A DNA stretch of 64,000 bases from Piscicola geometra. Its lineage: Eukaryota; Annelida; Clitellata; Hirudinida; Piscicolidae. The stretch is from NCBI GenBank assembly GCA_943735955.1, contig OX030956.1:10748445-10812444 (forward strand), in the 5' to 3' direction. Every line of letters begins with the position of its first letter. Position 1 is the stretch's first letter. Position numbers and translations under genes: made by a program. This document shows positions 39,770 through 52,460 of this stretch, in pieces. A model generated the notes under the pieces. That model had not been told where the DNA came from. It saw only the letters and a program-made list of their open reading frames with translations, and did no database searches.

Positions 39770-42060
39770 GTGAAAGTTTCGATCACTCATTCAGAGACTT
39801 TTTCAACGAGTGCTCCCTCAAAGTAACGACCAAGTAACGACAAAGTAGGCGAAGAACCCGACATACAATTCATTGTCCACCATCTCCTATTCATCGTGAA
39901 GGGAAGAAGTTGAAAAGATTGACTATAGCTTTTTAATTAGAAATTTTGTATAAAAAAATTAAATTATTTGAACAAATCATTTCTGCCAAAGCAACGGGTG
40001 GTGCAGTCTGGCGGATATGGCCTTAATGGCCATTAACGACGGCTAATGCGCTCTCATCGAACGATCGCAAGCGGGAGTCGCTCGTTGATCATCGTTCAAA
40101 AGTAACGGGGAAACAATAAAAAAAATGTCAGGTGATGAAACAGAGGTAAAAGAAAAATAAAAATTATAGAATCAAAAATACCACAAAAACAAAAAAAAGC
40201 AAGAAGAGCAATAAGGACAAAGGGCCTAATGATGAGGAGTAGACAAAACGGACCTCATATCTTTAGTGCGAGGCTTAATGCCCGACAATGATCAATATTT
40301 TCATTCGGAGCAGCGTGTGAGGAGTCTAAATCAGGATTTATGTACGTGATCAGGGCATATGCAGTTTCCTTACATTTTATAGGCTCACGTACGCAATAAA
40401 TACCGGAGGCGAATCAAAGAAGGTACGAATAATTGCTGAGCTAATGAAGATCGACGCTGCACTGCTGAAGAGTTTGAAATTCAAGTTTCAGCGAACACGC
40501 ACATTAAACTCCCGGTGGGCAAATCATCGTTCTTCATACCTTGTTGACTCTGAGAACGCATGAGCAAAATAATTTGCTAAAAGTAGATTTCGCAAAAAGA
40601 CTTTCTACGAAATAGAAGAATGAGGTGGGTCTAATGCTTGACGAAAGCTGGTTAGGGATGTGCGCCTTTAGGAGATTGACTTGCAATTGGATGCCGATCC
40701 TGAGCGGAGCAAAAAAAACGCTGTCATCGCAAATTGACTTGCTAAAAGGGTGGAATTCTTTAACTTTTTAACAACATTTCTAACTGTAACCATACGAGAA
40801 AAATTTTTTTGTAATGAAAGAGTAAAAATAGAAAATTTACGTAGCTAAGTTACTGTTAATTATAAACCTCATTCTCTATGCATAATTGTTTTTATTTATG
40901 CTTATTATTCAAGAAAAATTATTATTGCCAAAACAAATTTTTAAAAATCGGAAAAAATATAAATAAATATCAGATCACATAGCCAATAAATAAAATTAAA
41001 AAAATTTTTTTAATGAATGTATAGTTGATATGAAGCTAATTTCAATGATTTCTAAAGAAAAAATCGCGCGTAAAACATGAGTTTTCCAAAATAAATAACT
41101 GTCTTAAACATACTTGTCCTAGCGTGAGCCATCGGAAAGATGAATGCATGGAAGGTGGATGGTCTGGTAGACTTTATAACATTTTATGATACTTGTACTT
41201 TATATAATTGAATCATTAAAAGTAATTTATTTATACATTTTCCACAAAGGAATAAAGCCTGTCGATAAGCAGGCATATGAGAAGAAATAAACTTTTCGAT
41301 TCAGAACTTTTATTCTGCAAATATGAAGTTTCATCACTACTCGTAATTATTTGTTTTTTCGGATGCTAAAATATGCAAGCAAACGAATGCTCGAGTAGCT
41401 TTTCATGGACGCTGCAACATTTTATGGACACTCACTTCGATATGCACGTCAAAAAGCAACTAACGAAAGTTATAATTATTCCCACCGGCTTTTGGCTTTC
41501 ACTGCATTCTAGGCCTCATCTTTCTCAACACAAACGTCTGAAAAATCCGTTTTTGCTCGCTCATTTCGAATCAAGTCGAAAATAATTACATCACGGAAAT
41601 CAAGGGATCTGGGAGGTTTTTGGCTTGGGCGAAATATAATTTACTTGCTCATAACCAGTCGATGCATAAGCCGAAGAAAGCTTCTTTTGATTATTTTGTT
41701 GGCATAATGGCTGGTTGGCGTGGGGGGGGGGGGGGAGTCTCAGTAGCCATACGACCACTGTCTCTAGAGGGTTACTGAACCAATTACGCAGTTGGAAAAA
41801 GTCGCAAATATGCATCAGCAGTTCCATTTGGTACTTCATTGTACGCATCCACTAAACCACGAAACTGTTCGAACGACTGTAATTGTTTGCTCAGGGAGAA
41901 CATACATCGTTTCGTTTCAATTCTAGCATTTTAATTGAACCTCTTTCAACTCATAAATTTGTTCAAGTAACTCTAGAAATTCTTTCGTATGTTGAAACTG
42001 AGAAAAAACAATATTTGAAAAATTATTATTGTTTAATTTTGCATAAAATAAATTAAATAA
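39770..42060. other. Gene-free stretch
   Basis: Mostly AT-rich non-coding DNA. A less AT-rich island at about 39980-40330 contains the short palindrome TGGCCTTAATGGCCATTA (40018-40035) but no exon that I can recognise. A G run of about 13 lies near 41720-41735. Confidence 0.5.
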
Positions 42061-42063
42061 AGC

Positions 42064-42235
42064 GGGTTGGCTTAGATGGTAATGTCGTTGGACCTGCAAC
42101 TTGAAGTTCGCCAGTTCGAATCCCTGTTGAGGCAACTGTGAGCTATCAATACCTGGTTGGTGTAAATGTTCAAGTGTTTCACCACTTATGCGTTCCTTGG
42201 CGCATTATAAATAGACATTCTTCTAAATCTAAATT
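42064..42235 (+). mobile_element. tRNA-derived SINE copy 1
   Basis: A pol III A box TGGCTTAGATGG (about 42068-42079) and a perfect B box core, CAGTTCGAATCC (42112-42123), are spaced as in a tRNA gene. A tRNA-unrelated body and an AT-rich tail follow. The acceptor stem does not close well, so this is a SINE head and not a functional tRNA. A second copy lies 620 bp downstream. Confidence 0.75.
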
Positions 42236-42678
42236 CAATTTTAAATAACTTATTTGATAAAAATACCTGTAATAAAACTTTTTGTCACTACTTTTATTTA
42301 AAATTGTAAATAATTATTTATGAGTGTATTTATTAATAATGGTTAAAATAAATTTAATTATTTTATGAATTTTTAATATTAAAAAATTACAATTTTTAAC
42401 AAAGTTAGATTGTTTAATTTATTTTCGACAGGTATTTGTGACATTTTTCAATTAAAAAGCTTTAAAACGTCATTTCCTCGCATTAATCATCACGCGTAGA
42501 CTCATTCATCTTGTGTAAGCAACATTTGAAGAGAGGAAAAATAATTGTTTTTGCAATAAAAATAGTAATAATAATATAAAAGTTGTTTTCAACAGAAAAA
42601 TTATATATATATAATACTTGGATCAAAGTAAACTTTAGGATATCGAAGTTAGTGACCAGTTTGATATAATATTGTTTG

Positions 42679-42850
42679 GGGAGCGGAGATGGCTTAGATG
42701 GTAGACGTCGGACTTGCAGCTTAAAGGTCGCCAGTTAGAATCTCGGACAAGCATCTGATGTGTACGTCGTGGAGAACCATGCTTCTCAGAACCATTGTGA
42801 CATGGCCGGCGTCTGTGTTTTTTAAATAAATATCACGATCCTATAAACAA
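42679..42850 (+). mobile_element. tRNA-derived SINE copy 2
   Basis: The same head as copy 1: A box TGGCTTAGATGG (42690-42701), then GGACTTGCAGCTT and GTCGCCAGTTAGAATCT with a one-base change in the B box. The bodies of the two copies differ, so they may belong to different subfamilies. A short ATGG repeat follows at about 42862-42875. Confidence 0.7.
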
Positions 42851-42879
42851 CCTGTTTGAGTGATGGATGGATGGAGAAA

Positions 42880-44259
42880 TCAACGGACGATACGCAATGT
42901 TTTTATAATTTATTTATTCATGCCTTCCAAAAAGCCTTGATTTATCGGAGCACTTTTTCTTCATTCACCAATTCTTTCCTCCTTGACTTAGATGCTCTCT
43001 AATTAATTCTCTTGGCCGAAAAACGAAAAGAGTCTCCTAGAAAAGCTTGACACACCAAATGCAGATTCTTTAGAAAGGAAAAAAAATTCAATAAGGCTTT
43101 GTTTTGAAGGCGTTCTTCGGTAGTTTAGTAACAAATGCCAATTAAAGTTTGAGTTGTTCCGAATACTTGATTCATTTTCCGATTGAATACGAGTCAAAAT
43201 CGAAATTTAAAAAACTGGCGTCAGAATATTTGTAGTCTATAATAAATCATTCAAATGAATTATTTTTTAAAAACTATTTGTGGGAAACCCAATGCTCTAG
43301 TTGCCAAAAGTAATGATAGGTGTTTGAAAGAGAAGACATTAATTTGTGTTTGTGTCAGCAGAGTTTTAAGAAAAGAAAATATTAGAAAATAATTTAAAAT
43401 GTTAAACGTTTATTGAAATTTATTGTATATTTAATTGAAAATGAACTTTGTAGCCGCAGCAAGCGCCTACAATTGACTGCTAAGCTGTGGGCACATGTGG
43501 AAGAAAGAGGGGAAAATAGAAAAAACCGAGAGTAAAATGTTCACAACAGATTTAATGGAATAGCATGTCGAATGAACTGTTGTGTCACTTTGTGAGTTGT
43601 AAAGCGCTGTTGGAAACGTTGTTATGATGGGTGGCTGATGGATGGCTTGCATGAATGGAGAAATCCTTACTTGTTTGAGAGTTTTGATTTTGTTTCTCAC
43701 GTTTTCTAGTTTCTTGTTGCGTCGTTTAATCGTTTTAAAGATGTTTACCGATCAGTGCGTACCTAACATAATGGTGATTTACAGGGGATATGTCTCTGCT
43801 TATATTGTCCTCCTAATGCGTTTGTGCAGTCTTCCATTTTTGTTGAATCGTATTTTTTAATGAAAATTTACGTGTTTTGGGAAAGTTATCTTTAGGATGT
43901 TTCATAAGGAAATCAATAAATTATAAAATAGTTATAGATTTAGACTCTTTTTATCTTGAAGCCTTTTAAATTGTCATTTATTTCGCTATTTCAATTAATT
44001 TTCAAAAAGATTTCGTGTGAAAATGAAAGCTTTTATGCAAAACTTCAGAGCGAGATAAAGCCTGAGAAGATAGAAATAATTAATGAAATGCTGATTATCA
44101 GCGAGATTTTCCGTTCGATAAAAATTCATTTAAGTTTTGAAATTGAGTGTTTTTAAATCTTTAAAATGGTCTTTTTGTGAGAGAAGTTTTAGGGTTTTTT
44201 GTTGTAAGACAAATAAAAAAACTGGCTTTCTGTAATTGCTTTGAGAATTTGAGCCTTCA

Positions 44260-44293
<34 letters not shown>

Positions 44294-47130
44294 TAATGAA
44301 TAAAAACGTTTAATAAAGTGAATGATAGCGTGAAAGACAAATACCTGAAAAAAAAGTTTAAAAAACTTTTAAAAAATAATAAATTGTAACAAAGGAAAGA
44401 CCGAGTAAGAAATATCAACTACCGAGTGAACTGTCGTGAAATAGTTTTAAAGTTGTTCAAAAGAAAGAACATTCACACAAAAATGTTTGGCACAAGCTTC
44501 AAAGAGTTTTGATGGCGTCTTGGAGGAAGGTTCCTGAAAATTATTTTAATTTATTTTTAACGCATTAGTCATTTTGATTTATATTTGCTGAAAAAAAATT
44601 TTTTTTCATTAATCTTTCAAGTTTGATGTTCAAATAATTTATTTATGAAAAATGTCAAATTTAATTATCTGTCAAAAACTAAACAAATTTGTAACTTCAT
44701 TCAAAGTTACTTTTTACGGATACATTTTTTATACAAAAATGGACCAGTGTTTACTGTCGTGAGATACCAAAGTTTTCGGACAATCATAATGTTAGAGCAA
44801 TATCATTTTTTTAAAATAATTATTTTTTTCGCTTCTTAGTTGAAACAAAAATGTCAAAAACAAGAATGTCTATGGTTGTAGTTGTGGCAATCAAAAATAA
44901 CACTAAATTTACATAATTTTATGACTAATTAAATGTTCTAAAAATAGAACGACTAATGAGAAGAGAACTTCCATATTTATCCATTTAGATTTTTTTTGAA
45001 TTATTTGAAAAATGATCTTTATTTTCTTAAATTTGAAAAAACAATGTATAAGCTGCTTAACACTGGCTTATACATAGATGCTACTTGAGGACGAATTATA
45101 TTGTTAATACTAACTCACTAATTTGAATGAATTAATATCCATTATTAATTCTTTATTTTTATAAAAAAGTTTAAAGTAAAAGCTAAACGCAAGCAGTTTA
45201 CATGGGCTGTTAGATCGTAGGGGAGAAATAAAGATTTTTGTTCGTAATTTGTGTTCACGGGGCTCAAGTTTTTGGCGGGTCCCATCTCGACTCCAAGAAA
45301 TCTACGCTAATAACCATTTAGCCACCCGTTCACCCAAAAGTAAAAAAATAAAAAAGTGTAAATTATTTTTTGAAATAAAACATGACTGAGTGCAAGAGCT
45401 TGGTAGTAAGTAACACAATTGATGGATGCTTCATTTATAACGACTAATGCTTAAATAACAGAAAGCAAAGAAAAAACAGTTAAAAGGCTTTTAATTCAAA
45501 GCTATTTACAACTTTTTTAGGTTTCAAATAATTAAAATACATCTTTTTTAAATCAGAAAATTTTATTACTATAGAAAATTGCCATAAACAAACATTTGCA
45601 TTTTCAAATTTCCTAAATACATTTAATATTTTTGATTCAGCGAGCAGCAGACATTTTAGCTTTATATTCCCTTATCACTTCTGCATCGCTATCTGCCCTG
45701 CGGCCCTGACTGCGGCCCTGACTGCGGCCCTGAACCTTGGTTTCCTCCTTGTGCACAGCCATCGACAGCTTCATTATCTCACTTAATAGACATTCAAGTT
45801 TATTTTTTATGATTTTTCTAAAAGTTCTTAAACCAATTCAAAAAATAAAGTTGAACGCTAAAGAAGCGTGGTCAGCTTGGGAGCTTGAACCACACGTTCG
45901 TAGACAGAGCTTAACAGTCATCAGAACGCCAGAAGCACCCTGGACGCACCTTAATCATTATCATGACGCTTGAGGGACCAGCGACTAGCACGCAGCTGGG
46001 AAATATTTCGTTTTGAAAAAGTTTTAAAGTTTAAATTTCGTGAAGGCTTTTTTGCGTTTTCAGTGTTATTTTCACGAAACTTTAAGCGTTTTATTTCTTT
46101 GTATTTCATTAAGTGTGTCCCATTTTTATTGTTTTGATTATTTTCTCATTAATTTATTTAATTATCTCAAATCTTTCATAGTTTTTTCAAATTTGAGCAT
46201 ACCCAACTGGTTTGATCACGCTACACTAATCAACAGTTCATCATGGGGCAGCTAAGTCTTCCACGGGCTCTTAATGAGTAATATACTCTTAACTCCCGGA
46301 TTGGCCACAAAGTCCCCTTTAAAGATGCTTTATGGCGCTTCTTTATGGAGCCTTCTTTGCATCATTATTTACTGTTATTTCCTCCTTAGTAGAACTGACA
46401 TTGAAATATTATTTAAAGCTTTCGAAGCCATTATATAGAAGCAAGTTTTGAAGTCACTTCCAAGATAAAAGATTATTTTAGGTTTCAAAAACGTTTGTTT
46501 TTAATACACTTTCGATTTGCATATCTCATTACGTTGCTTCGTATTTTGACGTTTCTCCCAAATGATTCACTCGCCACAAGAGAATAGGCAAGTTTGGGAG
46601 ATTTTAAAACACCAAGATATCTTTATGCATGCATATAGCAAGCTGAAGCAAGATTCAAATCATCTTTATGTTTAAAACAGTTTCATTAATTTCTCAAAGC
46701 AGCACATATTCGCAGAAGTCTAAGGCATGATCTCTCACTTATGCTCTCTTTCACGCCGTTTGTCATGTCAAACGTGAAAGGAGAGCCTTCATAGAAGATT
46801 CAAAAATCAAATCACACATTCATTTAAACTTTTACTTTTCTTTGCATCTTTTCTTAAATAAACTTTTTTAAATTTTTTTTATTATTAATTAATGTTTAAG
46901 GGCTATTAAATCATGACCAAGTGTGGTGAATGCCACAGAAGGACGATGCTGTCGTCACATCGGCACTCTGCGATGACGCTTCAAAGGGCGCTTTGTTGTC
47001 CTCTTTCCAGCTCGTATAACAGAATACTCACAGGAAATAACAAATTGTAAAGTATCACATTCTCACTTTATAAATTCTTCTACTTTTTGTTTATTTCAAA
47101 CGTAAAAACAATGTTTTTGTTCAATTTTGT
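42880..47130. other. Gene-free stretch
   Basis: AT-rich, with an (AAT)n tract at 44261-44297, a triple TGCGGCCCTGAC repeat at 45699-45733, and a degraded tRNA-like segment on the minus strand at about 45250-45337. No gene is supported; open frames here are under 80 codons and unrecognisable. Confidence 0.5.
45250..45337 (-). mobile_element. Degraded tRNA-like SINE head
   Basis: Read on the minus strand, GGGTGGCTAAATGGTTATTAG resembles an A box region, and GAGATGGGACCCGCC lies at roughly tRNA spacing where a B box would be. The match is weaker than for the 42-kb copies. Confidence 0.4.
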
Positions 47131-47147
47131 TTGCCTACATTTTGCAG

Positions 47148-47210
47148 GCGCCTCGATTGAGGTTTCATCTATCTGACACGCGAATTGAATATAAAACATG
47201 GGAATATTCA
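47148..47210 (+). other. Exon-like segment of unknown gene
   Basis: A strong acceptor (ACATTTTGCAG) and donor (TTCA|GTGAGC) flank 63 nt that are open in one frame (APRLRFHLSD to WEYS). I do not recognise the peptide. It could be an untranslated or alternative exon of the GPCR 2.6 kb downstream, or chance. Confidence 0.25.
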
Positions 47211-48125
47211 GTGAGCACATGTTCCAGAAAAGCTATTTGCATGGAAATACAAGCACTTCGAGGAAATATCGATTTTAAAGCATTTGAGCCGAGTGCATTA
47301 GTCCAAGCAACACAAAGCAGAAGCAAATGACAAGCTCACGAAGGCATTCTTCATTTTCCCCAATTTTTTCAAAAAGATTACATTTGTATCTTGAAGCTTC
47401 CGATAAAATAAATGTATTATTTTTTATTTTAGAAAACAAAAGTTTTCGGCTAAATTATAACTTGACTGAGCACTTGGTGTCACCACAACGGCCTCACTTC
47501 TTACTAGCCCAATCTCTCCTTTCTTCTCTACCACACCCTTATTTGTTTTTTATACACTCCTAAAAACAAATTATGAGAATTCAAAAAAAAGCAAAAATAA
47601 ACCACAAAAAACTCTTTTTAACTTATTTTTATTTGAACAATTTGAAAAGTTCGCCATGGCGGAGGCTCTTAGACAGTGATTCAACTCTATCTCATTTTAG
47701 AGTCAGAGAAAAAAGGCTTTTTTAACTTACTTCAATTATTTATTTTTTTTATAATTGCACGACACTTTTAGTTTGTATTTTTATGAAGTTTATTTCTATG
47801 ATCATTCGCCTCTACAAACAAAGTATCTGGTTCTTAAAAGCCTCTTCTTCTGAAGTTTGCAACTCAACCGAATTAAAGCTGAAAACAAAAAACAAAAGTT
47901 TTAAAAGACACGATTCACAGTGATTAATCAGCGAAAAGCTTTCCAGTCTTCACGGTGATTAAAAACGCTCAAATCAGACTTTCAAGAAAAATCTGTGAAA
48001 AAATAAATATTTGAAAACATTTGAAAAAGCTATTTGCGTTTTAATGAAGTCGTGGTTGGAACGTCATTGGATAGTCCACTTTGGGCCGTTTCCGACTGCT
48101 GGATCATGCAGACGCCTTGGCCGCC

Positions 48126-48134
48126 TATATAAAG
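48126..48134 (+). promoter_or_regulatory. TATA box candidate upstream of the GPCR
   Basis: TATATAAAG sits at the end of a local GC-rich island (about 48040-48170) in AT-rich DNA. If used, transcription would start near 48157. A GTAAAG donor at 48249 could then splice to the acceptor at 49737, just upstream of the GPCR start codon. This model is inferred. Confidence 0.4.
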
Positions 48135-48199
48135 ACACATGCCACGCACACGCAAGCTTTGCTTCCACTCGCTTGAAATATTTGTTTTTTTAGACCAGA

Positions 48200-49737
48200 T
48201 TGATGCTTGAAGAAAATTGTTTATAATATTTTATCAATAAAAACTACGTAAAGAATTGTTCATAACTGTTTTAAACTTTCTTAGCCGTCAAATGTTAGTT
48301 TTTTTCGCTGATATAGTTTTGTAATCATTCCAACTTCTCTTATCTGGATTAAAATATATACCTCGGTGCTTGATTAATCTTATATTTTATATATTTTAGA
48401 AATGGTAGATTACTGAAATGTCAAGTATGAAAGCTACTTACTCGCACCATTCATATCTGCATTGAATCCAAGTTTGACGGCAGCGATGTAAAAACTTCAG
48501 TTTTGAATTTTAACTTTGAGATAAATATTATTTATTAATAGAATAATTTTGAATCATATATTATTTATTAATAGAATAATTTTGAATCATATATTATTTA
48601 TTTATAGAGTAATTTGAATCATAAATGAAATCACAAATGACGAATTTCCACATGTTGAACGCATTGCGCCAATTTTTACGGAACATTACGTTTGCCTTTT
48701 GGTGGATTGAGTGACCACTTGTCTGATCTCATCTCATCTTGATGCTTCCGAAATTGACAGAGCCTTGAGAAAAATATCAAATGTATTTTTTTCAAATTTG
48801 TGGTATTTTTTTCTTGCTTTAGTCCAGATCTTCGTATCTGTTTTCTTTCTCATGACAAAATTTAAATATATTCAAGTTTGTATAATTAAATATATCTTTA
48901 CTTACCGACAAGCATTTAAGATTTAAACATTTAGTAAGTCTAATAAAAAATTCAGTATTAATGCAAAATTGATTAAATATTTTTTAAGATAAAAATAATT
49001 TGATGATTTTGAAAAATAGAGATTAGAGTTTTTGAAAGCTTTATTGATGGATTGGAAAACAATGTGTTCATTAATTCAAGAAACACTCTGAAACATTATC
49101 TCGAAAAAACTTTTTTTAATTCAACTAAAATGCAATAAAAACTAATTAAAAAAATTTTACAATTATTTTTTTAGCCTATTGGAAAAAATGTGCTTTTTGA
49201 AGGAATTTGCATTGTCGATTAGAAGAAAAAGAATTTTTTTCTTGAACCAAATGCAACGCCAGACATTAATAAAAACCTTTACTTTTTCGATTATAATGAT
49301 TCAAAAGAACAGCAGTTATTTAGATTTTTTAATTAAAAATTAATATGAATATGACGATTATTATTGAACAAGCCCCCTGCAAAGAGCCGTTATTAATGGC
49401 TATGCGGGAGGCTGGAATATAAGAGATTTTACAAATGTCTCTGAAAACACTATGTCATTCTTGTAGAAGCTTTAGTTTGTTTAATTAAATAAAATTTTTT
49501 CAAAAAATTTGAAAAATAGTTTTTAATAAATTTATAAAAGTAATTTTTAAAGTATCTCAAATTCAAGCAAACACTTCTTTATATGAATTATAGGCTTAGG
49601 GTTCAAAGGCATTGTGTAGTCGAATGTTTTATGATCTTTGATATAGAGAAATAAAGAAGAATAATTAATGATTACTTTTAGTTTTTGAACAAATTCCAAA
49701 TTTATTGTTCTTCTCATTCACTCGCCATTCCCTCCAG
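48200..49737. other. Probable 5' UTR intron of the GPCR
   Basis: Very AT-rich, without exons, and with a 40-bp duplicated segment near 48525-48610 (ATATTATTTATTAATAGAAT). CATTCCCTCCAG at 49726-49737 is a good acceptor 20 nt upstream of the GPCR start codon. Confidence 0.45.
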
Positions 49738-49757
49738 CACAAGCACCAGAGTTCTAA

Positions 49758-52206
49758 ATGAACGACACAGGAAGCCACAACTGCAGAGATGATGGCAGTG
49801 ACGTCAGAGGCTGCCAAGAAGTTGAAGCACTGAAGCTGCCACACGACACCGGGATCGTCATCATGAACGCCATCTTCCTGCCTGTCCTCATCACCACCAC
49901 CCTCCTCATCAACACCCTCGTGTGTCTGGTCCTCCTCAAACCACACATGCGCACCACCACCAACACCATTCTCACGGCGCTGGCTGCTGCTGACACGCTC
50001 ACTGGCCTCACACCACTGCCCTGCTACTTGTACTTCTACACCGCAGGCCGCTACCAGCACTACCTCCCCTACTCCTGGTGTTTCCTCTACTTCTGCCTCA
50101 CTGACTTCCTGCCCAGCATCTTCCACACCACGTCGGTGTGGTTGACGGTGGCGCTGGCAGTCCAACGCTACATCAGCGTCTGCCACACCAACCTGGCGCA
50201 GAAGATTTGCAGCGTCAGGAAGGCTTGCATCCTCAGCGGGATTCTCCTGGTGTTCGCCTCGCTGTCGCAGATGGGGAGGTTTTTCGAGATGGACTACACA
50301 CCAGTGAGGGTGAAGTATGTCTCCAGTGAGGGAATGCCGATGGATGCCCTCATGCAGTCTGATAATGAACTTTCAGAATCGTCTCAGAACGCAACGTACG
50401 CACAGCAGATGATTCAATCTCAACAGCTTTCATCTCATCCGTCTTCGTTCAATTCCCAAGCGAGCTCACCTGGCAAAAGTGTCGTGATGAAACCTCATCT
50501 AGCTGAGAAAGTATCCGATGTTGCTTTTCTCTTCCAAGTTTCGAATCAGTCGTTTTCCGGTCACGTGAGCCAACTTCGGAAAACAAGAACGTCCACCAAT
50601 CGGCTCACACTCCTCAACAAAAGATCGCTTCTTTCGGAAATCAAAGATCAAAGGCATTTAGAATTCATAAAAGACAGAAATGACTTTCACCGGGAAGAAT
50701 ATTCAGTATTTAGTACTCAGGACAGTCCTAGTTCAGATGAAAAGGCAAAGGTTGATCTAGAGTCTTTGAATGCTGAAAATCACGATGGAATGAGTGCGAT
50801 GGGGGTTTATTCAAATAGAAAAGATGCTCGGGTTTCGAATATTTTTCCAGAAGTAAAAATTCACAATCAGCATTCCTCAATTCCGTCGATGAAGAAAATT
50901 CCGAATTTGAAAAGTATGCTTTCCCATTTTTTTGCTTTTACAAATGTTTTTTACATTTCTAGATTTTTTTCAATTTTACTTAAAATAAATTTTTTATTCC
51001 ATAACTTAATTATGAACTCTTTCAAACTTTATATAAAATAATTCACAAACAGTGAAAACACAACTTGGCCCAAAAAAGGAAAAAAAGAAACTTTTAAAAA
51101 AAGAAAAAGATTACAAAAGAAATGCCGAAGATAATTACATCATTAGTAACCCTGAAAAACCTGGAAAACTATTGCTGCACAAGGAGGGCGTTGGCAACGG
51201 ACAAAACGGCAAAAAGATTCATCATGAAAACAAAAATTTGTTGGAGAAAAATATTTTATTTGATGAAGAAGGTTCATGCCACAAAGAAAGGAAAAAACAT
51301 TTTGAAAAAAATGATTGCATGACTACAATGTCGACTCATCACAATTGCACAAAAAAACTGGAATGGCCGACAGAGAGACCTAAAAGGAAGCCAAGTCGAT
51401 CATCATTCGTTACAAATGACCTTCGGAATAACCATGTTTTTGAAAAAAATACTGAAAATAAAAAAAACATCTTTAAAAAAAATGATTTGTATAACAAAAA
51501 TGTTAAAAAAAGAAGCAATAAGGAAGAAAAAGGGAACGTCACGGAAGGAATAATCAGAGAAACAAACAACAGCAGCAAAACGCAGAACGCAGATGATGAA
51601 TTCTTTCTAGGCTGTGACTACGCCATGACCGAAACACTGGTGTCGATCCAGGACTACTACTACGGCCTGTACTACTGCTTCCGAATCCTCTTCATCCACT
51701 TCTTGCCCTGCGCCACCCTCATCGTCATCAACTCCCTTCTCCTGAAAACGATGTGGCAAGGTCAGTCGCGGAGGAGTCGTTTGCTGAAGATGAACCGAGT
51801 GAGTGAGAGCAGACGGCTGGCGGAAGTGAACAGGACCACGCTGATGCTGGTGCTGGTGGTGGCTGTCTTCTTGGTGGTGGAACTTCCCAGCTCAGTGCTG
51901 TTCATTCTCTTCGTGCTGAAAAACTCCTTGCAGGTGCCGGTACTGGAGGACGATGGACAGGCCGAAATGGCCTCGATCGTCGTCAACCTGTGCATCCTGC
52001 TCAGCTACCCAGTCAACTTCTTCATCTACTGCGCCATGAGCACCCAGTTCAGAGACAGTTTCGTCCAACTCTTCAGAGACCTGAAAGTTCCCGCGCAAAA
52101 CAGCCATTCCTTCAGAGCCTCCCACAAACCCCTCAAGCTGAACACGCTCCAGAACAGCCCACAAACGAACAATCTTGCCAAAAAGAGAAGCGACCCGCTT
52201 CAATAA
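49758..52206 (+). CDS. Sex-peptide/MIP receptor-like rhodopsin-class GPCR, two possible splice forms
   Basis: Seven membrane helices match the Drosophila sex-peptide (myoinhibitory peptide) receptor family. TM1 has N52, TM2 D79, TM3 C108 and QRY (136-138) instead of DRY followed by ISVCH, TM6 carries VVELP, and TM7 reads LLSYPVNFFIYC instead of NPxxY. A TAA codon directly before ATG 49758 fixes the start. Two gene models are in frame. Short: 49758-50325 joined to 51611-52206 (GTGAGG donor, TTCTTTCTAG acceptor), 387 residues, with a normal ECL2 reading VKYVSSCDYAMTE. Long: 49758-50913 joined to 51053-52206, 769 residues, with an ECL2 of about 400 residues rich in Lys, Ser and Asn. The ECL2 Cys needed to pair with C108 is present in both. 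Ligand and G protein cannot be read from the sequence. Confidence 0.9.
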
Positions 52207-52454
52207 TGGACTCATAAAGCATAGGCTTTGTATCTGGTGCACCATCCGTCAAACCTCTCATCCCCTGGCAGGCTCCATAAGCACGTATAACTGAATGACT
52301 CTGCCCATTAGAAACAGCCAGTCTCACGAATTTGCTTAAATTAAAACTAAAACTAAGAAAGAAGATACATTTTCTTGAAGTTTGTCGCTAAAATGGCTTA
52401 TTAAACGTAGATTTTAAGCGATTTTCTCAGAACTTCCGTATTGTGCTGTCGTTG

Positions 52455-52460
52455 AATAAA
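52455..52460 (+). terminator. Polyadenylation signal of the GPCR
   Basis: AATAAA lies 249 nt after the stop codon and is followed by GTCCATTGTGAGT, a GT-rich element. Confidence 0.65.

Noticed and set aside
42064..42140. Functional tRNA gene
   Set aside because: A and B boxes are good, but the acceptor stem does not pair and a related copy is nearby, so a SINE is more likely.
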